Assembly (NCBI RefSeq): GCF_949820605.1
Contig: NZ_CATKVU010000006.1
Span: 1,720,501 to 1,784,500 of the forward strand
Direction of reading: 5' to 3'
DNA from: Segatella copri
Lineage (GTDB): Bacteria > Bacteroidota > Bacteroidia > Bacteroidales > Bacteroidaceae
DNA length: 64,000 bases
Below, one piece after another: positions 26,383 to 35,463 of this stretch (position 1 is its first letter; every line of letters begins with the position of its first letter). The translations under genes were made by a program, and so were the position numbers. Under the pieces are notes generated by a model, which worked only from the letters and a program-made list of their open reading frames with translations, was not told the DNA's origin and did no database searches.

Positions 26383-26427
26383 ATTGTTTAAAGTAAATTT
26401 GCTTCTTCAATAGTATCCAACCCAAAT

Positions 26428-27891
26428 TTACTTCTTCAATACCGGCTCGCAGGTGATATCCACACCGAGCTTCTTAAAGATTTTCTGGTCTACATCACTC
26501 AACATCACGGTGCAATGAGCCTGACAGCCACGAAGCTTAGGCAACTGCTCCAATGCCTTCTTGCAGTTCTCATCATTCTCCGAAAGAACAGAGAGGGCTA
26601 CGAGAACCTCATCCGTATGAAGACGAGGATTGTGACCACCGAGATAATTCACCTTGGTATGCTGGATAGGCTCAATCATCGACTGAGGAATAAGCTTCAA
26701 TTCATGGTCGATGCCTGCCAACTGCTTGGTAACATTCAGGAGCAAGGCGGCACTACAGCCCAGCAACTCGCTGCTATGACCGCAGATAATGGTACCATCC
26801 TCCAACTCAATGGCAGAAGAGGTATGTCCCGTCTCCTTCTTATGATTCTTGGCAGCTACCGTCACCTTGCGGTAATCAGTAGTAATCTTAGCCTGATTGA
26901 AGAGCATCTGAATCTTAGTGATCTCATCATCATTGCAAGCACCAGCCGCCATCTTGTTGGTAGCCGCATAGTAACGGCGGACAATCTCATTTTTGGATGC
27001 CTCGCAGCAAGCCTCATCATCAGAGATACAGAAACCTACCATGTTTACACCCATATCCGTAGGCGACTTGTATGGATTACTACCATAGATACCCTCGAAT
27101 AGCGCATTGAGCACAGGATAAATCTCTACATCACGGTTATAGTTGATGGCTATCTTGTTGTAAGCCTCCAGATGGAACGGGTCAATCATATTCACATCGT
27201 TCAGATCGGCAGTAGCAGCCTCGTATGCGATGTTCACAGGATGTTTCAATGGGAGATTCCACACTGGGAATGTCTCAAACTTGGCATAACCGGCACGCAC
27301 ACCACGCTTGTTCTCATTATAAAGCTGACTCAGGCAAACCGCCATCTTACCGCTGCCAGGACCCGGCGCAGTAACAATAACCAGCGGACGCTCTGTTTCA
27401 ACATAATCGTTCTGACCGAAGCCCTCGTCAGAGGCAATCAGACTCACGTTATGAGGATAGCCCTCGATGAGAAAATGGCAGTAAGTCTTGATGCCCTCGC
27501 GCTCCAGACGCTGTTTGAAGGCAATGGCGGCAGGCTGACCGTTATAATGAGTGATGACAACAGAACCCACCATGAAACCACGGTTTTGGAACTCACCACG
27601 AAGGCGCAACACGTCCTCATCGTATGTAATGCCCAAGTCGGCACGCTTCTTGTTCTTCTCTATATCGGCTGCACTAATCACGATAACAATCTCGATGCTA
27701 TCGCTGATTTTCTGGAACATGCGCAGTTTGCTGTCAGGCTGGAAACCAGGCAAAACTCTGCTGGCATGATGATCGTCAAAAAGTTTACCGCCCAATTCGA
27801 GGTAAAGCTTTCCGTCAAACTGTGAGATTCTCTCCTTGATGTGTTCTGACTGAATCTTCAGATACTTCTCGTTATCGAAACCTATCTTCAT
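26428..27891 (-). CDS. DUF1846 family protein
   Basis: This 487-residue protein matches the widely conserved DUF1846 family from start (MKIGFDNEKYLKIQSEHI) to end, at normal length. The segments VTAPGPGSGKMAVCLSQLYNE (about 176-196, P-loop-like) and AYNKIAINYNRDVEIYP are typical. The structure is known for relatives, but the biochemical role is not firmly established. It has its own promoter divergent from the O-acetylhomoserine sulfhydrylase gene, and its terminator is shared with hipT. Confidence 0.85.
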   Translation of the reverse strand: MKIGFDNEKYLKIQSEHIKERISQFDGKLYLELGGKLFDDHHASRVLPGFQPDSKLRMFQKISDSIEIVIVISAADIEKNKKRADLGITYDEDVLRLRGEFQNRGFMVGSVVITHYNGQPAAIAFKQRLEREGIKTYCHFLIEGYPHNVSLIASDEGFGQNDYVETERPLVIVTAPGPGSGKMAVCLSQLYNENKRGVRAGYAKFETFPVWNLPLKHPVNIAYEAATADLNDVNMIDPFHLEAYNKIAINYNRDVEIYPVLNALFEGIYGSNPYKSPTDMGVNMVGFCISDDEACCEASKNEIVRRYYAATNKMAAGACNDDEITKIQMLFNQAKITTDYRKVTVAAKNHKKETGHTSSAIELEDGTIICGHSSELLGCSAALLLNVTKQLAGIDHELKLIPQSMIEPIQHTKVNYLGGHNPRLHTDEVLVALSVLSENDENCKKALEQLPKLRGCQAHCTVMLSDVDQKIFKKLGVDITCEPVLKK

Positions 27892-27938
27892 ACTACTTTA
27901 AATAAAACTATATCGCTATTATTTTGCAAATTTGACTG

Positions 27939-27946
27939 CAAAAGTA
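27939..27946 (-). promoter_or_regulatory. Promoter -7 element for the DUF1846 gene
   Basis: TACTTTTG on the minus strand, with TTG 20 bp upstream, makes a consensus promoter about 48 bp before the start codon. Confidence 0.6.
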
Positions 27947-28010
27947 CAAAAAAAACTGGCTATTGAACAATGTTTTACGCAAATTATTCTTAATTCTCAG
28001 GGATTTGCCG

Positions 28011-28018
28011 TATCTTTG
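28011..28018 (+). promoter_or_regulatory. Promoter -7 element for the sulfhydrylase gene
   Basis: TATCTTTG is an exact -7 match. No clear -33 element is seen. Transcription would begin near 28024. Confidence 0.5.
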
Positions 28019-28089
28019 CATCTAGCAATGGGCAGCATAATATGTCATATCGCAAAAACATGAATTTTAAAAGAAAACATAACCGACAA

Positions 28090-29373
28090 ATGAAAAAGAA
28101 TTTACGTACCGCCTCTATCTGCGTGCAGGGAGGCTATGAGCCAAAGAACGGCGAACCGATTGAAGTGCCAATTTATCAAAGCACTACTTTCAAGTATGAC
28201 AACTCTGAGGAGATGGCTATGCTCTTCGACCTGAAGAAGGAAGGCTACTTCTATACCCGTCTCCAGAACCCTACCAACGATGTTGTGGCTAAGAAGATTG
28301 CCGAACTCGAAGGTGGCGTGGGAGCCGTTTTAACCAGCAGCGGTCAGGCTGCCAACTTCTATGCTGTGTTCAACATCTGCGAAGCGGGCGACCATATCGT
28401 TACATCCAATGAGATTTATGGTGGTACCTTCAATCTCTTCGGCGTAACCCTAAAGAAACTCGGCATCGAGTGTACTTTCGTGAATCCGAACGATAGCGAA
28501 GAAGAAATCCAGAAGGCTTTCCGCCCTAACACCAAGGTTGTTTTCGGCGAAACCATCAGCAATCCGGGCTGCGCTGTACTCGACATCGAGAAGTTTGCAC
28601 GCATTGCTCACAAGAATGGGGTGCCTCTCATCGTTGACAACACCTTCGCTACGCCTATCAACTGTCGCCCATTCGAATGGGGTGCCGACATTGTTACCCA
28701 CAGTACCACCAAGTATATGGATGGTACGGCTTCACAGGTAGGTGGCGTGGTAGTAGACAGCGGCAACTTCGACTGGATGGCTCATGCTGATAAGTTCCCA
28801 GGTCTCTGCACACCGGATGACAGCTACCATGGTCTGACCTATGTGAAGGCTTTCGGCAAGATGGGTTACACCACCAAACTCGTGGCTCAGCTGATGCGCG
28901 ATCTTGGCAGCATCCCTGCCCCAATGAATTCGTTCATCCTCAACCTCGGTCTTCAGAGTCTCCACCTCCGTATGCGCCAGCATTGTGCCAATGCACAGAA
29001 GGTGGCAGAGTTCCTGCAGAACGACGAGCGTGTGGCTTGGGTTCATTATAGCGGTCTGGAGGGCGATGAGTATCATGCGCTTGCCCAGAAGTATATGCCA
29101 AACGGCACCTGCGGTGTTATTGCCTTCGGATTGAAGGGAGATCGCGAGACAGCCATCAAGTTTATGGATTCTCTCGACATGATCAACATCGTAACCCATG
29201 TAGCCGATGCCCGCACCTGTGTGCTCCATCCAGCCAGTCACACCCATCGCCAGCTCAGCGAAGAACAGCTGAAGGAAGCAGGTGTTGCTCCAGATCTGAT
29301 TCGCCTCTCTGTAGGTATCGAAGATGTAGAAGACATCCTCGATGATATCAAGCAGGCTTTGGATCAGATTTAA
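28090..29373 (+). CDS. O-acetylhomoserine sulfhydrylase-type PLP enzyme
   Basis: This Cys/Met-metabolism PLP enzyme has 427 residues from MKKNLRTASICVQGGYEP. The family motifs are PIYQSTTFKYD, YTRLQNPTND, SSGQAANF, DNTFATP and the PLP lysine in THSTTKYMDG. The C-terminal LIRLSVGIEDVEDILDDI closes the fold. Relatives make homocysteine from O-acetylhomoserine and sulfide (MetY); a gamma- or beta-lyase role cannot be excluded. In-frame ATGs at 28042 and 28060 would add a basic extension, but homologues usually begin at 28090. Confidence 0.85.
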   Translation: MKKNLRTASICVQGGYEPKNGEPIEVPIYQSTTFKYDNSEEMAMLFDLKKEGYFYTRLQNPTNDVVAKKIAELEGGVGAVLTSSGQAANFYAVFNICEAGDHIVTSNEIYGGTFNLFGVTLKKLGIECTFVNPNDSEEEIQKAFRPNTKVVFGETISNPGCAVLDIEKFARIAHKNGVPLIVDNTFATPINCRPFEWGADIVTHSTTKYMDGTASQVGGVVVDSGNFDWMAHADKFPGLCTPDDSYHGLTYVKAFGKMGYTTKLVAQLMRDLGSIPAPMNSFILNLGLQSLHLRMRQHCANAQKVAEFLQNDERVAWVHYSGLEGDEYHALAQKYMPNGTCGVIAFGLKGDRETAIKFMDSLDMINIVTHVADARTCVLHPASHTHRQLSEEQLKEAGVAPDLIRLSVGIEDVEDILDDIKQALDQI

Positions 29374-29426
29374 GACAAATAGGATACATAACAACAAAGC
29401 AACATTATAACAGTAAAATTAGAAAC

Positions 29427-31589
29427 ATGATTAAAGCTATGATTTTAGCTGCTGCGGCTCTCACTATGGGCACAGCAGCTGATGCACAGACTATGATTCA
29501 GAAAAATGACATCAAGGTAGAAAACCACCTGATGACTCCTGAGGCTCTCTGGGCAATGGGACGTATCGGTGGCGCCGAAGCTTCGCCTAACGGCAAGCAG
29601 GTGGTGTACCAGGTAGGTTACTACAGTGTAAAGGAAAACAAGGGTCATCAGATGCTCTTCATCATGGATGCCAACGGCAAGAACCAGAAGGCATTGACCA
29701 CGGATGCAAAGAGCGAAACAGATGCTGCCTGGATTCAGGGCGGACAGAAGATTGCCTTCATCCGCGACGGACAGCTCTGGAGCATGAACCCTGACGGTAC
29801 AGGCAGAAAGCAGCTCACCAACGACAAGTTGGGCATCCAGGGCTTCCGCTTCTCTCCTGACGGCAAGAAGGTAATCCTCATTAAGGAACTCCCTTACCAC
29901 GGAACCATCAAGGAGAATCCTTCTGATCTTCCATTGGCTACCGGCCGTCTCGTAACTGATATGAACTATCGCCACTGGGACCACTACGTAGAGAGCCTTC
30001 TCCATCCTTTCGTGGCTGATGTGGCTGAAGACGGTACCATCAATGCCGGCGAAGACATCCTGAAGGATGAACCATTCGAGTGCCCTATGGCTCCATTCGG
30101 TGGCATCGAGCAGCTGGCATGGAGTCCGGATTCCAAGACCATCGCCTATACCTGCCGTAAGAAGGAGGGCGTTCAGTATGCCATCTCTACCGACTCAGAT
30201 ATCTACCTATATAATATAGGTACGCGCGAGACAAAGAACCTCTGCAAGGAGGCTGGCTATGTAGAGCCTAAGATTGATGCTACCAAGAGTATGAAGAACC
30301 AGGCTGTCAACGCTCCTGAGAATCTGAAGAACAATCCGGGTTACGACGTGAACCCTCAGTTCTCTGCAGACGGAAAGTACATCGCTTGGCAGAGCATGGC
30401 TCGCGATGGCTACGAGAGCGACCGCAACCGCCTCTGTGTTTACGAACTTGCTACCGGCAAGAAGAACTATGTATCAGAGAAGTTCGACTCTAGCGTAGAG
30501 GGTTTCGTATGGAACAAGGACAACAAGAGCCTCAGCTTCATCGGTGTATGGCACGGAACCCTGAACCTCTATCAGGCTAACTTCAAGGGCGAAGTAAAGC
30601 AGATTACCAACGAGTGGGCTGACTACGGAAGCATCTCGCTTGCCAACAACGGCAACAAGCTTCTTGCTACCAAGGCTAGCATGAGTCATCCTACTGATAT
30701 CTACATCGTAACTCCAGGCAAGGATGCCAAGAGTACCAAGGTAGAGCAGATTACCCGCGAGAACGACCATATTCTGAACCAGTTGAATATGGGTAAGTGT
30801 GAGCAGCGTTGGGTAAAGACTACCGACGGCAAGCAGATGCTGGTATGGATTATGTTGCCATCTAATTTCGATGCCAACAAGAAGTACCCTACCCTTCTCT
30901 TCTGCGAGGGTGGTCCTCAGAGTCCGGTAAGCCAGTTCTGGAGCTACCGATGGAACATCCAGATCATGGCAGCCAACGGCTATGTTGTAGTATTGCCAAA
31001 CCGCCGCGGTCTCCCTGGTTTCGGAAGCGCATGGAACGAAGAGATTTCTGGCGACTGGACAGGCCAGTGCATGAACGATTATCTTTCAGCTATTGATGAT
31101 GCTGCCAACAATCTTCCTTACGTAGACAAGGATCGTCTGGGTTGTGTAGGTGCCAGCTTCGGTGGTTTCTCAGTATACTATCTCGCCGGTCATCACAACA
31201 AGCGTTTCAAGGCATTCCTCTCTCACGATGGTGCTTTCAACCTGGAGAGCATGTACACCGATACCGAGGAGGCTTGGTTCTCTAACTGGGAATACGAGGA
31301 TGCTTACTGGAACAAGGACCAGAGTGCCAACGCCAAGAAGACCTACGAGAACAGTCCTCATAAGTTTGTAGACAAGTGGGATACTCCAATCCTCTGCATC
31401 CACGGCGAAAAGGATTACCGTATCAATGCCAACCAGGGTATGGGCGCCTTCAATGCAGCCCGCATGCGTGGCATCCCAGCCGAGCTCCTCATCTATCCTG
31501 ATGAGAACCACTGGGTATTGAAGCCACAGAACGGCGTGCTCTGGCAGCGCACCTTCTTCGGCTGGTTAGACAAGTGGTTGAAGAAATAA
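29427..31589 (+). CDS. S9-family (DPP/prolyl oligopeptidase-type) peptidase
   Basis: This 720-residue exported serine peptidase has a signal peptide (MIKAMILAAAALTMGTAADAQ). A beta-propeller of WD40-like blades fills about residues 45-450, with repeats such as FSPDGKKVILI and WSPDSKTIAYT. The alpha/beta-hydrolase domain contains the nucleophile in GASFGGFS, the Asp in HGEKDYRI and the His in DENHWVLKPQ. The layout matches DPP5/acylaminoacyl-peptidase-like enzymes that trim peptides in the periplasm. The neighbouring POT peptide transporter could import its products. Confidence 0.88.
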   Translation: MIKAMILAAAALTMGTAADAQTMIQKNDIKVENHLMTPEALWAMGRIGGAEASPNGKQVVYQVGYYSVKENKGHQMLFIMDANGKNQKALTTDAKSETDAAWIQGGQKIAFIRDGQLWSMNPDGTGRKQLTNDKLGIQGFRFSPDGKKVILIKELPYHGTIKENPSDLPLATGRLVTDMNYRHWDHYVESLLHPFVADVAEDGTINAGEDILKDEPFECPMAPFGGIEQLAWSPDSKTIAYTCRKKEGVQYAISTDSDIYLYNIGTRETKNLCKEAGYVEPKIDATKSMKNQAVNAPENLKNNPGYDVNPQFSADGKYIAWQSMARDGYESDRNRLCVYELATGKKNYVSEKFDSSVEGFVWNKDNKSLSFIGVWHGTLNLYQANFKGEVKQITNEWADYGSISLANNGNKLLATKASMSHPTDIYIVTPGKDAKSTKVEQITRENDHILNQLNMGKCEQRWVKTTDGKQMLVWIMLPSNFDANKKYPTLLFCEGGPQSPVSQFWSYRWNIQIMAANGYVVVLPNRRGLPGFGSAWNEEISGDWTGQCMNDYLSAIDDAANNLPYVDKDRLGCVGASFGGFSVYYLAGHHNKRFKAFLSHDGAFNLESMYTDTEEAWFSNWEYEDAYWNKDQSANAKKTYENSPHKFVDKWDTPILCIHGEKDYRINANQGMGAFNAARMRGIPAELLIYPDENHWVLKPQNGVLWQRTFFGWLDKWLKK

Positions 31590-31610
31590 TATATTAAAAA
31601 ACGAAAAAAA

Positions 31611-31646
31611 AACGAGGTAACAGGTTACGCCTGATACCTCGTTTTT
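31611..31646. terminator. Bidirectional terminator
   Basis: AACGAGGTA-A-CAGG and CCTG-A-TACCTCGTT form a long stem with one mismatch. T-runs occur on both strands (TTTTTT after it on plus, TTTTTTTTTCG on minus). It separates the S9 peptidase gene from the convergent transporter operon. Confidence 0.8.
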
Positions 31647-31649
31647 TCA

Positions 31650-31754
31650 TTAAAGACTTTTAAGCCATTTTTTACCAGATTTGGTACTTAACCAAATATT
31701 TAATACCAAAGCTACTACTCCAGTACCAGCCAATGTTATAATTAATGCTTCCAT
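31650..31754 (-). CDS. 34-aa single-pass membrane microprotein after the POT transporter
   Basis: The 34-residue peptide (MEALIITLAGTGVVALVLNI, then WLSTKSGKKWLKSL) has one membrane helix and a basic tail. Its ATG overlaps the transporter stop by one base (TAATG), which indicates coupled translation. It shares length, helix position and the GKKW-x-K-x-L ending with the microprotein at 11124-11228. Small single-helix subunits are known to stabilise some transporters and oxidases, so an accessory role for the POT transporter is possible but unproven. Confidence 0.55.
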   Translation of the reverse strand: MEALIITLAGTGVVALVLNIWLSTKSGKKWLKSL

Positions 31755-33280
31755 TAGCTTACGCGATTCAACTTCTTGATGATAGAGAAGATGAAGAGAG
31801 CTGAAACCAGACAGATACCGGCGAGAACACCCCAGATGGCAATGAGGTTGAAGTTCTGACCCCACATGATGCCAGGAATCATAACCAACTGGTTACCGAT
31901 GGCTGTTGCACCAAACCAGAGACCCATCATCAAACCAGCATACTTTGGAGGAGCTACCTTCGATACAAATGAAATACCGATTGGAGAAAGCAGAAGCTCT
32001 GCGAATGTAAGGATGAGGTATGTAGAAATGAGGAGGTTAGCACTTACACGTGTACCCTCTGTAGCAGGATCGCCCTGTGTCAAAGGAAGCTCCAGCCCCA
32101 TAGAACCTACAGCCATCCATACAAAACCGAGAGCTGCAACGAGCATACCCAAACCAATCTTCTCTGGCGATGTAGGCTCCTTGCCAATCTTGTGAAGCCA
32201 TGAGAACAAAGCAACGCTCACTGGTGTTAATGCCACAACATAGCATGGGTTGAACTGCTGGAAAATAGGAGCCTCAACATCTACGGCACCTTCAAGGTTG
32301 CTGTACTTGTAGAAGAGGAAAGCGATGGCAGCAACAATGACACCAAGAGAGATGCCCTTACCCTTGCCAGTCTTGCTCTGTGCCAGACCGAAGCAACCGT
32401 AAACCACGAAGATGCAGGCTACGAGGTTGGTAACGTCGAATGCCATAGACTGCAGACCCTCTGAAGTCTTCTGTGTATAATCGCGGGCAAAGAGTGTCAA
32501 TGTATTACCGTTCTGGTGGAAAGCCATCCAGAAGAAGATAACCACAGCGAATACGAGACAGAGGCAGATGATGCGCTCCTTGGTCTCAGCCTTAGAAAGT
32601 TCGTTTGTCTCCTTAGCAGAAGTCTTATCATCCTTACTCTTGGTCTCTGAAGCAAGAACATGCTTGTATGTAAAGCTGAAAGCATAGTAGATAGCGATAC
32701 TGAAAATCAGTGAAGCACAAGCCACAGCGAAAGCGAAGTGGTATGAATCTGCCACCGACACGCTCAGGCTCTCCTGCGCCCACTTCATAATCTTGATGGC
32801 AGCAGTAGGAGCAAACATAGCACCGATGTTGATAGCCATATAGAAGAGTGAGAAACCGGAATCACGTTTGCTGGCATACTGTGGCTCATCATAGAGACGG
32901 CCTACCATCACCTGCAGATTACCCTTGAACAGACCGGTTCCCAAAGCGATGAGAATAAGTGAAATACCCATAGCAGCAACGGCAACGGTTTCCTTGCCAA
33001 GAGGAAGTGAGAGAACAAGATAGCCAATGAACATGATGAAGATACCTGTAGTAACCATACGTCCAAAGCCAAACTTGTCGGCTGCGATACCACCGATGAT
33101 AGGAAGGAAATAAACCATCATCAGGAATGTAGAGTAAATAGTACTTGCCAATCCGGTTTCAAAACCGAAGTTGGCCTGCAAATAAAGCAAGAACACAGCA
33201 AGCATGGTGTAATAGCCGAAACGCTCACCCGTGTTTGCCAAAGCTAAGGCCCACAGACCTTTTGGTTGATTCTCAAACAT
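31754..33280 (-). CDS. POT/PTR-family proton-dependent peptide transporter
   Basis: This 508-residue protein has 12-14 membrane helices. The family signature is near the start (ANTGERFGYYTMLAVFLLYL, with the E-R-F-x-Y-Y motif). GTGLFKGNLQVMVGRLY and FSLFYMAINIGAMFAP follow in the N-terminal half. A hydrophilic loop of about 35 residues (about 210-245) joins the halves. It imports di- and tripeptides with protons in the inner membrane. Its own promoter lies upstream and a coupled 34-residue membrane peptide gene downstream. Confidence 0.9.
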   Translation of the reverse strand: MFENQPKGLWALALANTGERFGYYTMLAVFLLYLQANFGFETGLASTIYSTFLMMVYFLPIIGGIAADKFGFGRMVTTGIFIMFIGYLVLSLPLGKETVAVAAMGISLILIALGTGLFKGNLQVMVGRLYDEPQYASKRDSGFSLFYMAINIGAMFAPTAAIKIMKWAQESLSVSVADSYHFAFAVACASLIFSIAIYYAFSFTYKHVLASETKSKDDKTSAKETNELSKAETKERIICLCLVFAVVIFFWMAFHQNGNTLTLFARDYTQKTSEGLQSMAFDVTNLVACIFVVYGCFGLAQSKTGKGKGISLGVIVAAIAFLFYKYSNLEGAVDVEAPIFQQFNPCYVVALTPVSVALFSWLHKIGKEPTSPEKIGLGMLVAALGFVWMAVGSMGLELPLTQGDPATEGTRVSANLLISTYLILTFAELLLSPIGISFVSKVAPPKYAGLMMGLWFGATAIGNQLVMIPGIMWGQNFNLIAIWGVLAGICLVSALFIFSIIKKLNRVS

Positions 33281-33583
33281 AATTTTTTGTATTATTGTTA
33301 TTTTATTATTTAGTTATTCTTTTCTCGCAATTTTTGTGCAAAGATACATAAATTATTCCATATTTCAAACTTATTGCACCAAAAACCGCACTTCACATAG
33401 CATTTTTCTACTAGAAACCGGCTAAAATTCTAAAAAACAGACAAATCAGATTAAAAAAAATCCGTTTATATTACAACGTAATTGCATTTTTTTTCGTACC
33501 TTTGCACCCCGAAACCATGAGGAGGTTTCAGGATACACAAAAATACTTCAAAAAATTCTAAATAGAAAGGTAAAAGGATATTT
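33281..33583. other. Divergent regulatory region between transporter and rpoD
   Basis: No gene is seen. Besides the transporter promoter, the plus strand has TACCTTTG at 33497-33504 as the rpoD -7 element. A small leader hairpin GAAACC/GGTTTC (33511-33529) lies just after the predicted transcription start. Confidence 0.5.
33339..33369 (-). promoter_or_regulatory. POT transporter promoter
   Basis: TATCTTTG (33339-33346) and TTTG (33366-33369), read on the minus strand, are 19 bp apart. Confidence 0.65.
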
Positions 33584-34459
33584 ATGAGACAACTTAAGAT
33601 TAGTAAGAGTATAACCAACCGTTCCAGTGAAGCACTCGACAAGTACTTGGTGGAGATTGGTAGAGAGCCTATGGTCTCTATCGATGAAGAAATCGAACTT
33701 GCCCAGAAGATTCGCAAAGGCGGTCGTGAGGGAGAACGTGCCAAAGAGAAATTGGTAAAAGCAAACCTTCGTTTCGTTGTATCTGTTGCTAAGCAATATC
33801 AGCACCAAGGTCTTTCTCTTACCGACCTCATCGACGAGGGTAACATCGGTTTGGTAAAGGCTGCTGAAAAGTTTGACGAGACCCGCGGTTTTAAGTTTAT
33901 CTCATACGCTGTATGGTGGATTCGTCAGAGCATCCTGCAGGCTATTGCTGAGCAGAGCCGTATCGTTCGCCTGCCTTTGAACCAGGTAGGTGCATTGAGC
34001 AAAATCAGTGCAGAAATCAGTAAGTTTGAGCAGGAGAACCAGCGCAAACCTTCTGTTGCTGAGCTCGCTCAAATTACAAAGATGGAAGAAAGCAAGATTG
34101 ACCAGACTATCAAGGCTGACAATCACCACATGAGTATCGATGCTCCATTCGGTAGCGATGATGATGACAATGCTATGGTCGACGTGATGGCTTCGGGTGA
34201 TGACAGCCGTACCGACAAGGGTGTTGACTTCGAGTCTATGGCGAGCGAGCTTGACCGCGTTCTCAATTCTGTATTGAAAGACCGTGAACGCAAGATTCTG
34301 TGCTACTGCTATGGTATCGGTTGCCACGAGAAGGGTTTGGAGGAAATCGGTAGCGAGTTCAACCTTACCCGTGAGCGTGTTCGCCAGATTCGCGAAAAGA
34401 GTATCATCAAGCTCCGTGATAGCGGTAAGATCAAAATCTTGATGAAATACTTGGGATAA
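33584..34459 (+). CDS. rpoD: Primary sigma factor RpoD/SigA
   Basis: This 291-residue sigma-70 factor lacks region 1.1, as do other Bacteroidetes primary sigmas. Region 1.2 is at about 15-45 ([12 protein letters not shown]). Region 2 carries [36 protein letters not shown] and the -10 recognition helix [15 protein letters not shown]. Region 3 is at about 125-190. Region 4.2 contains the recognition helix [14 protein letters not shown]. It is the factor expected to read the TAnnTTTG promoters in this window. An acidic loop ([11 protein letters not shown]) joins regions 3 and 4. Confidence 0.94.
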   Translation: MRQLKISKSITNRSSEALDKYLVEIGREPMVSIDEEIELAQKIRKGGREGERAKEKLVKANLRFVVSVAKQYQHQGLSLTDLIDEGNIGLVKAAEKFDETRGFKFISYAVWWIRQSILQAIAEQSRIVRLPLNQVGALSKISAEISKFEQENQRKPSVAELAQITKMEESKIDQTIKADNHHMSIDAPFGSDDDDNAMVDVMASGDDSRTDKGVDFESMASELDRVLNSVLKDRERKILCYCYGIGCHEKGLEEIGSEFNLTRERVRQIREKSIIKLRDSGKIKILMKYLG

Positions 34460-34461
34460 TT

Positions 34462-34496
34462 TAAGTGAAGAGTGAAGAACGAAGAGTGAAGAATTC
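34462..34496. repeat. Dispersed CTTCACTCTTC repeat, copy 2
   Basis: An exact 35-bp reverse complement of 19483-19517, starting 3 bp after the rpoD stop. Confidence 0.75.
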
Positions 34497-34574
34497 TTTT
34501 GCTTTTCTTCACTAGGGTTTGAAGACGAGAGAAAATTAGATAAAAACTAAGTTGCTCATAGCAACGAAAGTAAA

Positions 34575-34615
34575 AAAGGGCAATCAGTTGGTTCATCCCA
34601 ACCTGATTGCCCTTT
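34575..34615. terminator. rpoD-side terminator
   Basis: AAAGGGCAATCAG pairs with CTGATTGCCCTTT (13 bp), with an extra TTGG/CCAA near the loop. A pyrimidine-rich tail follows. It lies between rpoD and the convergent WG-repeat-like gene. Confidence 0.7.
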
Positions 34616-34667
34616 CTCTTTCAAGCCTTGCGCCTCAACTAATTGTACATATTAATTGTACACATCA

Positions 34668-35342
34668 TTAACTATTCACAAAGTTACCAGTCTTGTCAAG
34701 AAATCCGTTCTCGCCATCTTTTGATGCTTCGAAGTAAGGATATTCATCACGCAAGCAAATTTCGTCGTAAAGGAAATCCGCCACTACCGTATCGTTACCA
34801 TCCGGCATTACCAGTCCCATCTTTCCATTCTTCTCAGCTATTACCGGCATGATACTCAAGTCATCATTATAAATGTAGCATGTGCGCAAGAAATCATAAC
34901 TTGGCGAGAGCATGATATTGCCTTGATGATCTTTCATACCAAACTTTCCATCCTGCTCAAATACCTCATGATACTGAATGTATTTCGCCTTGATGCGTAG
35001 GTAATAGAAAACCATCTTGCGCTTATCGTTGACAAAATCCAGCATATACTGGAAGGTATCACAATAGTTGGCTACCGAACGGACCAGAATCATCTTCAAG
35101 TCAAGACCATCCAATGCTTTTCTGTTCAGATCAATATACTTGGCTATCGCCTTCTCCTTCTCTGGTACAGAGAGGCTGGCTAGCCTTTCTTCAAATTTCA
35201 ACATAGCTTGCTTGGTACCCGACATACCCTTAATATACCGGTGTATCTGTCTGCCCATCTCTGAACATACAAACTTGTCAATCTCCTGCTGCTCTATCGG
35301 GTCAGCATAGTCCTTAATCAATGATTCAGGTGTCGCATTCAT
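34668..35342 (-). CDS. WG-repeat-like protein, 224 aa
   Basis: The N-terminal 110 residues are helical and charged. The C-terminal half carries degenerate WG-type repeats: FEQDGKFGMKDHQGNIMLSPSYD, AEKNGKMGLVMPDGNDTVVADFLYD and ASKDGENGFLDKTGNFV. Such repeats form beta-structures of unknown binding role. No signal peptide is present, so it is probably cytoplasmic. It stands alone between rpoD and an MFS gene. Confidence 0.6.
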   Translation of the reverse strand: MNATPESLIKDYADPIEQQEIDKFVCSEMGRQIHRYIKGMSGTKQAMLKFEERLASLSVPEKEKAIAKYIDLNRKALDGLDLKMILVRSVANYCDTFQYMLDFVNDKRKMVFYYLRIKAKYIQYHEVFEQDGKFGMKDHQGNIMLSPSYDFLRTCYIYNDDLSIMPVIAEKNGKMGLVMPDGNDTVVADFLYDEICLRDEYPYFEASKDGENGFLDKTGNFVNS

Positions 35343-35403
35343 GGTTATTCCCTTTCTTTTAAAAATTACACTTTCAAAGATTTAGAAGAACAAAGAGCAA
35401 ACG

Positions 35404-35463
35404 GATTCTACACTCTTCGTTTTTACTCTTCACTCAATTTGCTCTTTGTTCTTCGCTCTTCAC
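35404..35463. repeat. Dispersed CTTCACTCTTC repeat, diverged copy 3
   Basis: CACTCTTCG, TACTCTTCACTC and TTCGCTCTTCACTT follow each other in the gap before the MFS gene end. It is a looser relative of copies 1 and 2. Confidence 0.5.
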
